64,000 nucleotides of DNA from Allostella sp. ATCC 35155. GTDB taxonomy: Bacteria > Pseudomonadota > Alphaproteobacteria > ATCC43930 > Allostellaceae. Positions 25,010 to 33,911 of this stretch are shown piece by piece. Numbering within the stretch: the first letter of the stretch is position 1; every line of letters starts with the position of its first letter. A model generated the notes under the pieces. That model made no database searches. It was not told where the DNA came from and was given only the letters and a program-made list of their open reading frames with translations. The stretch covers positions 4,274,001 to 4,338,000 of the forward strand of contig AP019701.1 in assembly GCA_006738865.1 (NCBI GenBank), in the 5' to 3' direction. The position numbers and the translations under genes are program-made.

Positions 25010-27084
25010 GCCAGTGGACCCTCGCATTCACGCCGCTGGTGCCCTGGTGGGTGCTGGGCACCCTCTGCGCACTGGCGCTGCCGCTGATCCTCTTCGGCCT
25101 CGTCCGCCGCGCCCGCGGCGTCGGCTGGCGCTTCGCGGCGATGGCGGTGCTGGCGGGCGCGCTCGCCAACCCGGCGCTGGTCGAGGAGGACCGCGAGCCG
25201 CAGCGCGACGTCGCCGTCATGGTGATCGACGAATCGCCGAGCCAGCAGATCGGCGACCGCATGCGGCGCACCGAGGCGGCCCAGCAGGCGATCGCCGAGC
25301 GCGCCCGCGCCATCCCCAACCTCGACCTGCGCATCGTCCGCACCGGCGCCCCGGCCGACGACGCCGACCCCGCCGCCGACGAGGGCACGCGCCTCTTCGG
25401 CGCCCTCGCCCAGGCCGTCTCGGACGTGCCGCGGCAGCGGCTGGCGGGCGCGGTGCTGATCACCGACGGCCAGGTCCACGACGTGCCGGAGGACGCCGAC
25501 CATCCGCTCTTCGGCATGCCGGTCCACACCGTGCTGACCGGCGAGCGCGAGGAGGGCGACCGCCGTCTCGTCGTCGAGCAGACGCCGAGCTTCGGCCTCG
25601 TCGGCAAGACCGTCCGCGTCGTCCTCAAGGTCGAGGATCTGCCGGGCGCCGCCGGCGGCCAGGGCCGCGTCGTCATCCGCAAGGACGGCGGCCAGCCCCA
25701 GGCGCACCTCGTGCCGCTCGGCACCGCGCACGCCATCGACCTCACGCTCGACCATGGCGGCCCGACCGTCTTCGAGATCGTGGCCGACCCCGGCCCGCGC
25801 GAGCTGACGCTCGACAACAACCGCACCGCCTTCGTCGTCAACGGCGTGCGCGACCGGCTGCGCGTCCTCCTCGTCTCGGGCGAGCCGCATCCGGGCGAGC
25901 GCACCTGGCGCAACATCCTGAAGTCGGACCCCTCGGTCGACCTCGTCCACTTCACCATCCTGCGCCCGCCCGAGAAGCAGGACGGCACGCCGGTGCGCGA
26001 GCTGTCGCTGATCGCCTTTCCCATCCGCGAGCTCTTCGACATCAAGGTCAACGAGTTCGACCTCATCATCTTCGACCGCTACCGGCGGCGGGGGATCCTG
26101 CCGCAGCTCTATCTCGAGAACATCGCCAACTATGTCCGCCGCGGCGGCGGCCTGCTCGAGGCGGGCGGCGTCGTCAACAACTCCGCCCTCAGCCTCAACC
26201 GCACGCCGCTCGGCCAGGTGCTGCCCGGCGAGCCGACCGGCATCGTCCATGAACTCGGCTACAAGCCGCGGGTGACGCCGATGGGCGAGCGCCATCCCGT
26301 CACCGCCGAGCTGCCCGGCAGCGAGGGCAGCGAGCCGCGCTGGGGCCGCTGGTTCCGCCAGGCCTCGATGCAGGCGCGCGGCGGCGCGGTGCTGATGAAC
26401 GGCGTCGGCACCGACCCGCTGCTGATCCTCGACCGCGTCGGCGAGGGCCGCGTCGCCCAGGTGTCGAGCGACCATATCTGGCTGTGGGCGCGCGGCTTCG
26501 AGGGCGGCGGCCCGCAGGCCGAGCTGCTGCGGCGCCTCGCCTACTGGCTGATGAAGGAGCCGGACCTCGAGGAGCAGGACCTGCGCGCGCGCGTCGACGG
26601 CCGCCGCCTCGTGATCGAACGCCGCGCGCTCGACCCGCGCGACACGCCGGTCCAGATCTCGCCGCCGAACGGCCCCGTCCGCACCGTGCGGCTGGAGGAT
26701 GTCGGCGGCGGGCGCCAGACCGTCAGCGTGCCGATCCGCGAGAGCGGGCTCTACACCATCACCGACGGCGAGCGCACCGCCCTGGCGGCCGCCGGCGCCC
26801 TCAACCCGCGCGAGCTGACCGACGTGCGCAGCCTGCCCGACCTGCTGCGGCCGGTGGCCGACGCGACCGGCGGCGGCATCTTCCACATCGCCCGCGACGG
26901 CATCCCCGAGCCGCGCCGCATCCGCTCCGGCCGCACCTTCGCCGGCAGCGACTGGTTCGGCTTCCGCGCCAATGCCGACTATGTCGTCACCGGCATCCGC
27001 GACGCAGCATTGCTGCCGGCCATCGTCGTGATGCTGCTGGCGCTCGGCGCGCTGATGCTCGCCTGGCGGCGGGAGGGTCGGTAG
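25006..27084 (+). CDS. Large membrane protein of the MoxR operon (GATase1-like)
   Basis: A 692-residue protein with N-terminal helices at about 11-31 and 42-58 and a C-terminal helix at 662-683. The first extracytoplasmic part (about 66-200) is VWA-like: VAVMVIDESPSQQ stands where a MIDAS would be and AGAVLITDGQVHD marks a second strand. The central part (280-400; LRVLLVSGEPHPGERTWRNIL, FDLIIFDRY, YVRRGGGLLEAGG) resembles a class I glutamine amidotransferase fold without an obvious catalytic Cys. It is usually found after DUF4159 genes. It is probably a structural or scaffolding partner in the same complex. Confidence 0.82.
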   Translation: MSQWTLAFTPLVPWWVLGTLCALALPLILFGLVRRARGVGWRFAAMAVLAGALANPALVEEDREPQRDVAVMVIDESPSQQIGDRMRRTEAAQQAIAERARAIPNLDLRIVRTGAPADDADPAADEGTRLFGALAQAVSDVPRQRLAGAVLITDGQVHDVPEDADHPLFGMPVHTVLTGEREEGDRRLVVEQTPSFGLVGKTVRVVLKVEDLPGAAGGQGRVVIRKDGGQPQAHLVPLGTAHAIDLTLDHGGPTVFEIVADPGPRELTLDNNRTAFVVNGVRDRLRVLLVSGEPHPGERTWRNILKSDPSVDLVHFTILRPPEKQDGTPVRELSLIAFPIRELFDIKVNEFDLIIFDRYRRRGILPQLYLENIANYVRRGGGLLEAGGVVNNSALSLNRTPLGQVLPGEPTGIVHELGYKPRVTPMGERHPVTAELPGSEGSEPRWGRWFRQASMQARGGAVLMNGVGTDPLLILDRVGEGRVAQVSSDHIWLWARGFEGGGPQAELLRRLAYWLMKEPDLEEQDLRARVDGRRLVIERRALDPRDTPVQISPPNGPVRTVRLEDVGGGRQTVSVPIRESGLYTITDGERTALAAAGALNPRELTDVRSLPDLLRPVADATGGGIFHIARDGIPEPRRIRSGRTFAGSDWFGFRANADYVVTGIRDAALLPAIVVMLLALGALMLAWRREGR

Positions 27085-27208
27085 GGCCCCATCCGCCATT
27101 CCGTTCGGGAGACGAAGTACGGCGGAGGATCAGGAGGATCAGTCCGCCTGATCCCGCCCGTCGGAGCGGCACTGTCGCCCATTTCGCTCGAGGGGAAGCG
27201 AGTCAGTC

Positions 27209-27910
27209 ATGAGCCGTAGGCGCCGACACGTCGAACGCCATGCGGTCGAACGGATCGGTTGGCTGCGAGCGGCCGTGCTCGGCGCCAATGACGGCATCCT
27301 ATCCACCGCCAGCCTGATCGTCGGCGTAGCCGCCGCCGACGCCGCGCGCGGCAGCATCCTCATCGCCGGGATGGCCGGGCTTGTCGCCGGGGCCATGTCG
27401 ATGGCCGCGGGCGAGTACGTCTCGGTCAGCTCGCAGTCCGACACCGAAAAGGCCGACATCGCCCGCGAGGCCGGCGAGCTGCGTGACAACCCGGAAGCGG
27501 AGCTTGACGAATTGACCGACATCTACGTCAAGCGCGGGCTGACACCTGACCTCGCCCGGCTGGTCGCCGTGCAGTTGACCGCGAACGGCGGGCTGGATGC
27601 CCATGTGCGCGACGAGCTGAATCTCTCGGAAATGACGGCAGCGCAGCCGGTGCAAGCCGCATTGACTTCGGCCGCGACCTTTGCCGCCGGCGCCGCGCTG
27701 CCGATGCTGACCCTGGCGATCGTGCCGGATCGGATCATCGCCGTCGCCGTCACTGTCTCAGCGCTCGTCTTCCTTGCGCTTCTGGGCGCCATCGGCGCGG
27801 CAGCGGGCGGTGCCGGTGTGACCAAGGCGGTGGTGCGGGTGACGTTCTGGGGCGCGATCGCGATGGCGATCACAGCTGGCATCGGCAAGCTGTTCGGCAC
27901 GATGGCATGA
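27209..27910 (+). CDS. VIT1/CCC1 family transporter
   Basis: A 233-residue membrane protein of the vacuolar iron transporter family, moving Fe2+ or Mn2+. The N-terminal block GWLRAAVLGANDGILSTASLIVGVAAA and MSMAAGEYVSVSSQSDTEKADI is the family signature (helices 1 and 2 with metal-path Asp, Met and Glu); a cytoplasmic metal-binding helical domain follows (about 70-150) and three more helices close the protein. It has a 124-base leader after the MoxR operon. Codon use here is somewhat less G+C-biased than in the flanking operons. Confidence 0.93.
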   Translation: MSRRRRHVERHAVERIGWLRAAVLGANDGILSTASLIVGVAAADAARGSILIAGMAGLVAGAMSMAAGEYVSVSSQSDTEKADIAREAGELRDNPEAELDELTDIYVKRGLTPDLARLVAVQLTANGGLDAHVRDELNLSEMTAAQPVQAALTSAATFAAGAALPMLTLAIVPDRIIAVAVTVSALVFLALLGAIGAAAGGAGVTKAVVRVTFWGAIAMAITAGIGKLFGTMA

Positions 27911-27938
27911 GCGCACGCAACCGGACGGGGTACAGGCC

Positions 27939-28391
27939 ATGAATCGCTGGGTTTCGCTGACCGGCTTTCTCGCCCTTACGGTGGGTGGTGGACTTGTCCT
28001 CGGTCTGCTCACCGCTCCGGGCGCATGGTACGCCGGCCTTGCCAAGCCTGCGTTCAACCCGCCGGCCTGGGTGTTCGGCCCGGTCTGGACAGCGCTCTAT
28101 GTGATGATTGCCGTCGCCGGCTGGCGCACCTTTGAGCGTGATCGCACCGGATGGCCGATGACGCTCTGGTGGGCGCAACTCGGGCTGAACTTCCTGTGGA
28201 CACCGGTGTTCTTCGCGGCCCATCGGATCGGACTGGCGCTCGTCGTCATCATGCTGATGCTGGCGACGCTCCTCGGCTTCATCGCCGCTGCATGGCGACG
28301 GGACCGCGCAGCGGCCTGGCTCTTCGTACCCTATGCCGCCTGGGTCGCTTTCGCCTCGGCGTTGAACGCGTCGCTATACTTGCTCAACTGA
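27939..28391 (+). CDS. tspO: TspO/MBR family protein
   Basis: A 150-residue five-helix membrane protein. PAFNPPAWVFGPVWTALYVMIAVAGWR and WWAQLGLNFLWTPVFF are the conserved tryptophan-rich signatures of the tryptophan-rich sensory protein/mitochondrial benzodiazepine receptor family, which binds porphyrins and is linked to oxidative and light stress responses. It lies 28 bases after the VIT gene and 74 bases before the eRF1-like gene, all on the same strand; the three may be one unit. Confidence 0.94.
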   Translation: MNRWVSLTGFLALTVGGGLVLGLLTAPGAWYAGLAKPAFNPPAWVFGPVWTALYVMIAVAGWRTFERDRTGWPMTLWWAQLGLNFLWTPVFFAAHRIGLALVVIMLMLATLLGFIAAAWRRDRAAAWLFVPYAAWVAFASALNASLYLLN

Positions 28392-28465
28392 GCGCACCTT
28401 CCCGCGTGGCACATCCGTGAATCGCGGCGTCGGGGATCCCGAAGTCAGGATATGGAGTTCGTCGC

Positions 28466-29587
28466 ATGCTTTATGTCGATATTCCCACGTTTCCCGAGAT
28501 TCGGGCGCTGCATGCCACCCGCGCGGATGCCTGCGTGTCGATCTATCTGGGAACAACGCCACAAACGCAGGATACGAAGGCGAGCCGCATCGCCTTGGGC
28601 AACCATGCCAAGGCGGCATTGGCGCAACTGGATGCCGCCGGCTTCGACAAGCGTCGCCGGGCGTTGCTGGAAGCGGAACTCGCCGCTCTCGGCGAGGACG
28701 ATGCGTTCTGGCGGCTGCAGGCTCACAGCCTTGCCGTACTCGCGACGCCTGACAGCGTACGCACCTTCCGCTTGGCCACCGCCATCGGCGACTCGGTCGA
28801 GGTTTCCGACCGCTTCCACCTCAAGCCGCTGCTCCGCGCCATCGCTTTTCCGCAACACGCCTTCGTGCTCGCCTTGTCGGAGAACGCGGTTCGCCTCGTG
28901 GAGGTGTTTGCAGACCTGCCGGCCGCTCACGTCCGCGTTCCCGATCTCCCGAAGAGCGCTGCCGATGCGGTCGGCCGGGCGTCGGTCAACAACCTCACGC
29001 AAGGAACGCGCATGGCCAACGCCCAGGGCCAGACGGTCCTGCTGCGTCAGTATGCGCGGCAGGTCGATGCTTGCTTGCGTCCGGTCCTCGCCGGCCGCGA
29101 AACGCCGCTGATACTGGCTGCCACCGATCCGCTCGGCCCGATCTTCCGCGCGGTCAACAGCTATCCCGCTCTTACGCCCGAAGGAATCGAGACCAGCCCC
29201 GACCGGCTCAGCGACCATGAACTGGCTGGCGCGGCGCGCGCTATCCTCGATCGCGTCTATGCCAGCGAGGTCGATGCGGCCAAGCGCCTGTTTCAGACGA
29301 GACTCGGCCAACGGCGCGCGACCACCGACATCGGCGAGGCCGCAAGCGCGGCGACGAACGGGGCGGTGGAATTGCTGCTGGTCGACATCGACGGGGTCAT
29401 TCCGGGTACGGTGAGCGAGATTGACGGCGTCGTTTCGCTCGCAGCGGCGCCCAGTCCGGCGAGCTATGACGTGATCGACGAGATCGCTGGCCGCGCGATC
29501 GTGGCGGGCGCGCGGTTTCTCGGCGTGCGCCGCGCAGACATTCCCGGCGAGGCGCCGCTCGCCGCGATCCTGCGCTACCCGATCTGA
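28466..29587 (+). CDS. Bacterial eRF1-like (baeRF) protein
   Basis: A 373-residue protein that looks like a bacterial archaeo-eukaryotic release factor homologue. The N-terminal ACVSIYLGTTPQTQDTKASRIALGNHAK stretch, the middle domain ending PLILAATDPLGPIFRAVN and the C-terminal L7Ae-like part (NGAVELLLVDIDGVIPG) match the pattern of that family. Such proteins are proposed, largely from comparative genomics, to act on ribosomes or tRNA under stress. I see no GGQ motif. The gene starts 74 bases after tspO. Base composition and codon use match the VIT and tspO genes rather than the rest of the window. Confidence 0.75.
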   Translation: MLYVDIPTFPEIRALHATRADACVSIYLGTTPQTQDTKASRIALGNHAKAALAQLDAAGFDKRRRALLEAELAALGEDDAFWRLQAHSLAVLATPDSVRTFRLATAIGDSVEVSDRFHLKPLLRAIAFPQHAFVLALSENAVRLVEVFADLPAAHVRVPDLPKSAADAVGRASVNNLTQGTRMANAQGQTVLLRQYARQVDACLRPVLAGRETPLILAATDPLGPIFRAVNSYPALTPEGIETSPDRLSDHELAGAARAILDRVYASEVDAAKRLFQTRLGQRRATTDIGEAASAATNGAVELLLVDIDGVIPGTVSEIDGVVSLAAAPSPASYDVIDEIAGRAIVAGARFLGVRRADIPGEAPLAAILRYPI

Positions 29588-29608
29588 GCGCCCGACGGAT
29601 ACCCCGCC

Positions 29609-30154
29609 TTACCGCCGCCGCCAGATCGGCGGATAGTCCATGACGATGCCGTCGGCGTCGGCGGTGATCGCCGCTTCGAAGCCGGTGTCGAGCGAGCGGT
29701 AGCGGAAGCTGCCGGGACCGAGGCGGGTGTATTCCTGCTCCGCCGGCCGGACGGCGAGGCCCGGCATGTCGAAGTAGACGACGCCGATGCGCTCCGGCGC
29801 GCCCGGCCGCAGCGCTAGCCGGCGCAGCGGCATGGCGTTGGTGAAGGGCGTGCCCGCGATGTCGATGTCGAACGCCCCGGCGAGGTCCGGCCGCGGCGCG
29901 CCGTCGACCGACCAGTCCTCGGCGTCCCGCGCGACCCGCACCTCCTCGGCCGCGCCGCCACGGTCGAGCCGGAGGCGGACGGCGCGGGTGCGCCAGTCCG
30001 GCCCCAGCTCGATGGCGTAGCGCACGCGCACGACATCGCCCGAGAAATCCATGACCAGGAGGCCGTCGGCCCGGATGCCGGTATCGCCGGCATCCAGGAT
30101 CAGGTGCTCCAGCCCCATCGGGCCGGTGCGCTCCCAGACGATGTCGCGGCGCAT
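29609..30154 (-). CDS. Putative glycolipid-binding protein (DUF1089)
   Basis: A 181-residue soluble protein. LEHLILDAGDTGIRADGLLV at the N-terminus and the central PFTNAMPLRRLALRPGAPERIGVVYFDMPGLAV followed by QEYTRLGPGSFRYRSLDTGFEAAI are characteristic of the DUF1089/glycolipid-binding fold, a beta-barrel related to LolA-like proteins. The ATG at 30154 lies 5 bases after the VOC gene stop, so the two are cotranscribed. Ligand unknown. Confidence 0.85.
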   Translation of the reverse strand: MRRDIVWERTGPMGLEHLILDAGDTGIRADGLLVMDFSGDVVRVRYAIELGPDWRTRAVRLRLDRGGAAEEVRVARDAEDWSVDGAPRPDLAGAFDIDIAGTPFTNAMPLRRLALRPGAPERIGVVYFDMPGLAVRPAEQEYTRLGPGSFRYRSLDTGFEAAITADADGIVMDYPPIWRRR

Positions 30155-30159
30155 CGGCC

Positions 30160-30531
30160 TCACCCGCCGCAGTAGGCTTCGACCCGGTAGCCGTCCGGAT
30201 CGATGGCGAAGGCGGCGTAGTAGTCGGCGGAATAGTCGGCCCGGATGCCGGGCTTGCCGTTGTCCGTGCCCCCCGCCGCCAGGGCGGCGCCATGGAAGCG
30301 GTCGACGGCGGCGCGGTCCGGGGCCGAGAAGCAGAAATGCAGGCCGGAGCGCGGGTCGGCCGGCACCGGATGGTCGGTCTGCGAGATCCACAGCACGACC
30401 CGGTCGGCGCCATAGCCGAGCGAATCCGCCCCCTCCGACAGGCAGCGATAGCCGAGCGGCGTCAGAGCCGCGTCGTAGAAGGCCTTGGTGCGGGCGACGT
30501 CGCGGACGCCGATCGAGAAGTGGTCGAGCAT
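30160..30531 (-). CDS. VOC family (glyoxalase/dioxygenase-fold) protein
   Basis: A 123-residue single-copy VOC protein: LDHFSIGVRDVARTKAFYDAALTPLGY at the N-terminus, HFCFSAPDRAAVDRFHGAALAAGG in the middle and the C-terminal FAIDPDGYRVEAYC supply the metal-ligand scaffold (H4, H85 region, E at 120). The substrate cannot be told; this short type is often annotated as glyoxalase. It is divergent from a WYL-type regulator with a palindrome between them, so regulation by that protein is likely. Confidence 0.9.
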   Translation of the reverse strand: MLDHFSIGVRDVARTKAFYDAALTPLGYRCLSEGADSLGYGADRVVLWISQTDHPVPADPRSGLHFCFSAPDRAAVDRFHGAALAAGGTDNGKPGIRADYSADYYAAFAIDPDGYRVEAYCGG

Positions 30532-30577
30532 CGGGCTCTCCTTCGGTTGGAACGCCCGGGACGATAGGGGGTGCCAA

Positions 30578-30595
30578 CTGACAGCCCCATGTCAG
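30578..30595. promoter_or_regulatory. Operator-like palindrome for the WYL regulator
   Basis: CTGACAGCCCCATGTCAG is a perfect 6-bp inverted repeat (CTGACA/TGTCAG) with a 6-base spacer, placed in the 127-base gap between the divergent VOC gene and the WYL regulator. A further TGTCAG half-site lies at 30644-30649, ten bases before the regulator ATG. TGTCA-type dyads are common targets of YafY-like WYL regulators; binding here is inferred. Confidence 0.6.
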
Positions 30596-30658
30596 GTATC
30601 GCCGAGAGATTCTTCAGCGCCGTTGCATAGCGCTGCCGGCCGCTGTCAGCTTTGGGCC

Positions 30659-31684
30659 ATGACCCGGATCGAGCGCGCCTTCGCGATCCTGCTGCTGCTG
30701 AGCGGCGGCGGCACCGTGACCGCGACCAGCCTCGCCCGCCGCTTCGAGGTCTCGGTCCGCACCATCTATCGCGACGTCGACATGCTGGCGGCGACCGGCG
30801 TGCCGCTCTATGCCGAGCGGGGTGCGGCCGGCGGCTATCGCCTGCTGGACGGCTATTTCCTGCCGCCGGTCGCCTTCACGCGCGAGGAGGCGGTGGCGAG
30901 CCTGCTGGCGCTGGCGCTCGCCCGCGGCCTCAAGGTGCCGCCCTTCCCCGCCGCCCTCGACGCCGCCGAGCGCAAGCTGGCGGCCGCACTGCCGGCGCGC
31001 CTCCGGACGCTGGCGGCGGAGACGCGGCGGCTGGTCGGGTTCGAGCGCGCGGCCGCCGACGTCTTCCATCCCGAGCCCGACCAGGACCAGGAGCCGGGCG
31101 AGACCGCGGCGCGCGCCGTCGAGATCTTCGTCGCCGCCATCCTCGACCGGACGCGCGTGCGGCTCGAGTATCGCCAGCCCTATCGCGGCACCGTCTCGGC
31201 CGAGATCGCGGCCGAGCCGGAAGGGGTGATCTGGGATCGCGACCGGTGGTACCTGATCGGCCGGCGCGAGGACGGCCGCCGCCGCTTCTGGCGCGCCGAC
31301 CGGGTGGCACGGATCGCGGCCAGCACCTTCCGCTACCGTGGCGACCCCAGCTTCGACGTGCGTCGCCATCTCGGCCGCGCCTGGCTGGGCGAGGCGATGG
31401 CGCAATGGGCGCGGTCGAGCCCGGTCGCCATCGCCATGACCGCGGCCCAGGCCGCCCGCCTCCAGGCCGACTGGCTCTACCGCTTCGCCCGCTTCGAGCC
31501 GGAACGGGACGGACGGGTCGTCATGACCTATGGCGAGAACGACCCGGCGCTGGTCTCCGAACTCGTCCGCTGGCTGGGCCCCGGCGCCGAGCTGCTGCGC
31601 CCGGCCGAGTGGCGGCCGATGCTGGCGGCGGAGCTGACGGCGCTCGCCGCCAGCCACGCCGCGCCGGACGTCAGGGCACCGTGA
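30659..31684 (+). CDS. YafY-type HTH/WYL transcriptional regulator
   Basis: A 341-residue regulator. The winged HTH is at residues 3-60 (ERAFAILLLLSGGGTVTATSLARRFEVSVRTIYRDVDML), followed by the GVPLYAERGAAGGYRLLDGY linker typical of the family and the ligand-binding WYL domain (about 135-220; VRLEYRQPYRG, PEGVIWDRDRWYLIG), then a C-terminal WCX-like domain. It probably represses the divergent VOC/DUF1089 pair and itself. It overlaps the convergent VWA gene by 14 bases at its 3' end. Confidence 0.92.
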   Translation: MTRIERAFAILLLLSGGGTVTATSLARRFEVSVRTIYRDVDMLAATGVPLYAERGAAGGYRLLDGYFLPPVAFTREEAVASLLALALARGLKVPPFPAALDAAERKLAAALPARLRTLAAETRRLVGFERAAADVFHPEPDQDQEPGETAARAVEIFVAAILDRTRVRLEYRQPYRGTVSAEIAAEPEGVIWDRDRWYLIGRREDGRRRFWRADRVARIAASTFRYRGDPSFDVRRHLGRAWLGEAMAQWARSSPVAIAMTAAQAARLQADWLYRFARFEPERDGRVVMTYGENDPALVSELVRWLGPGAELLRPAEWRPMLAAELTALAASHAAPDVRAP

Positions 31685-33029
31685 TCGCGACCGGCGTCAC
31701 CACCCCGCCGCGCACCTCCACCGGCGTCGTACCGACCAGCGCGCCGTCGATGCGGACCCCGGCGGTGTAGCTGCCGGCGAAGAGGGTGAAGCGGGCGGGA
31801 TTGTCGGACAGCGCCGCCGCGAAGCGGCCGTCCTTCTGCAGCTCGACATAGGGGAAGGGGTTGCGGCCGGCGGCGAAGCGGCCGCCGACCGCGACCTCGA
31901 TGGTGCCGATCTCGGCCGTCAGGCGGCGCTCCACCGTCTCGCCGCCGCGGATTTCGACGGGGTGGTCCTGGAACGCCCCGGTCGTGAGCTGGACGCGCAC
32001 GGTGTAGCGGCCGGGTGGCGCCTGGAAACGTGCCCGCTCCTCGTTGAGGGCGCCGATCAGCCGGTCACCGTCGCGCAGCTGCACCTGCGGCCCGCGCGGG
32101 ATCGGCCGACCGTCGGCGGCAGCCAGGGTCACGACGAGCGTGCCGCTGCCGACATCGATGGTGCGGCGGACGAGTTCGCCCTTCGCCAGCTGGATCTCGA
32201 CCGGCGCCGATGCCGGCCCGTTCGCCACCTGGGCCGTCACCCGGTAGCTGCCGGGCGCGAGCTGGTAGCGCACCGGATTGCCCGTCAGGGCCAGCCCGGC
32301 ATGGGTGCCGCCGGCGATGGTGACCCGTGCGGCCTCGGTCGGCCGGCGGCCGGATTCGGTGACCGTCACCTCCAGCGTCGCGAGGTCGGGGCCGGCGGTG
32401 GCGCGGCCGAGCGCGGCGGCCAGCCCGTCGCGGTCGGCGGCATCGAAGAAGCGGCCGCCGGTGCGCTCGGTTACGCATTGCAGCGACGCCTTCTCTTCCG
32501 GGCGGAGGTCGAAGCCGACGATGTCGACGGTGAGCTCGATGCCCGCCCGCGCCAGCTCGGCCGCGGCGGCGCAGACATCGCCGCCGCATTCCTCCTTGCC
32601 GTCGGTGACGAGGATGATGCGGCCCTTGCGCCCGGCGAAGGCGGGAATGGCGGCCGTCAACGAGCGCGCGATCGGCGTCTCGCCGCGTGCGACGAGGCGC
32701 GACACCATCCCCCGCATGCGCTCCGACTCGCCCGCGCCGAGCGGTGCGATCGCGCGGACCTGCTCGATGTCGCTGCAGTCGCGCGGGCGGCGATGGCCGT
32801 AGAGGGTCATGCCGACGGACCGGCCGGCCGGCCAGCCCGCCAGCAGGTCACGAACTACCGCCTTGGCGACGGCGATCTTCGGCGCCGCCCCGACCGGCCG
32901 GTTCATCGAGCCGGATACGTCGAGGATCAGCATCACCGGCTGGCCGTCCGCCGGCGCCGGCTGCGCCGACAGGGTACAGGACGCCATGGCCACGCTCAGC
33001 ATCGCGGCCGCACCCAGGAAACGCAGCAT
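31671..33029 (-). CDS. Secreted VWA-domain protein
   Basis: A 452-residue exported protein with a signal peptide (about 1-20, MLRFLGAAAMLSVAMASC); the Cys18 context is a weak lipobox, so lipidation is possible. The VWA domain (about 30-210) has a complete MIDAS start DVSGSMN (37-43) and later ILVTDGKEECGGD. The C-terminal half consists of about three repeated beta-sandwich units, each with a PGxYxV-type strand (LAPGSYRVTAQV, PPGRYTVRVQL, FAGSYTAGVRI). It is likely periplasmic or surface-bound and binds protein ligands with Mg2+. It is monocistronic and convergent with the WYL gene. Confidence 0.88.
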   Translation of the reverse strand: MLRFLGAAAMLSVAMASCTLSAQPAPADGQPVMLILDVSGSMNRPVGAAPKIAVAKAVVRDLLAGWPAGRSVGMTLYGHRRPRDCSDIEQVRAIAPLGAGESERMRGMVSRLVARGETPIARSLTAAIPAFAGRKGRIILVTDGKEECGGDVCAAAAELARAGIELTVDIVGFDLRPEEKASLQCVTERTGGRFFDAADRDGLAAALGRATAGPDLATLEVTVTESGRRPTEAARVTIAGGTHAGLALTGNPVRYQLAPGSYRVTAQVANGPASAPVEIQLAKGELVRRTIDVGSGTLVVTLAAADGRPIPRGPQVQLRDGDRLIGALNEERARFQAPPGRYTVRVQLTTGAFQDHPVEIRGGETVERRLTAEIGTIEVAVGGRFAAGRNPFPYVELQKDGRFAAALSDNPARFTLFAGSYTAGVRIDGALVGTTPVEVRGGVVTPVAITVP

Positions 33030-33211
33030 GCTCCCCTCCCATTGTCGCTCCGTTCCGTTCGACGCAGACGACGATCCGGCGGTTCAATCGTTTATTGTTT
33101 CTTTGCAAGAGACAAAAAGATGCTGGCCCGCCGGATTATGGTCCGCGACGATCCAGGCCATATTCGCCCCATACCGATGGCTGATCCATCGCACCCAAGG
33201 AGGACCATTCC

Positions 33212-33910
33212 ATGATCGAACGCCGCCCCTTCGCCTCGCTCGGGCGCTTCCGCAACGAGTGGCTCAACGCCCGGCACCATTTCTCCTTCGGCGAGTATCA
33301 CGACCGGTCGCGCATGAATGTCGGTGCGCTGCGGGTGTGGAACGACGACGAGATCCAGCCCGGCACCGGCTTCCCGCCGCATCCCCACCGGGACATGGAG
33401 ATCATCACCTATGTCCGCTCGGGCGCCATCACCCACGAGGACAGCCTGGGCAACCGCGGCCGCACCGAGGCCGGCGACGTCCAGGTGATGTCGGCCGGCA
33501 CCGGCATCCGCCATGCGGAGTTCAATGTCGAGGACGTGCCGACGACGCTGTTCCAGATCTGGATCGTGCCGAACCAGCAGGGTGCCACCCCGCGCTGGGA
33601 CGCCAAGCCCTTCCCCAAGGGCGACCGCGCCGGTCGCTGGGTGACGCTCGCCTCGGGCCGGGCCGGGGATGAGGACGCGCTGCAGATCAACCAGGACGCC
33701 GCGGTCCTGGGGGCGACGGTGCTGGCCGGCCAGACGCTCGACTACGCCGTCGAGGCCGGTCGCCATGCCTACCTCGTCGCCCCGGTCGGACGGTTCACGA
33801 TCGACGGCGAGGAGATCGAGCCGCGGGACGGCGTCGTCCTCGGCGGCGGCGAGACCCATCGCATCGCCGCCGCCGAGGACACCGAGCTGGTGCTCGTCGA
33901 CGTTCCGTGA
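33212..33910 (+). CDS. Pirin family protein (YhhW-like bicupin)
   Basis: A 232-residue bicupin. The metal-binding motif FPPHPHRDMEIITYVRSGAI with a downstream His at SAGTGIRHAEFN and Glu in the same cupin is conserved. YhhW-type pirins can act as quercetin 2,3-dioxygenases in vitro; the physiological role is unclear. It starts 183 bases from the divergent VWA gene; the gap has an AT-rich stretch (about 33088-33120) that probably holds the promoter. A pair of strong hairpins follows its stop. Confidence 0.92.
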   Translation: MIERRPFASLGRFRNEWLNARHHFSFGEYHDRSRMNVGALRVWNDDEIQPGTGFPPHPHRDMEIITYVRSGAITHEDSLGNRGRTEAGDVQVMSAGTGIRHAEFNVEDVPTTLFQIWIVPNQQGATPRWDAKPFPKGDRAGRWVTLASGRAGDEDALQINQDAAVLGATVLAGQTLDYAVEAGRHAYLVAPVGRFTIDGEEIEPRDGVVLGGGETHRIAAAEDTELVLVDVP

Positions 33911-33911
33911 A

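Noticed and set aside
24955-27099. A 714-codon minus-strand frame opposite the large MoxR-operon membrane protein.
   Set aside because: A GC-driven shadow with Ala/Asp/Arg/Gln-rich translation and no plausible fold or neighbour logic.
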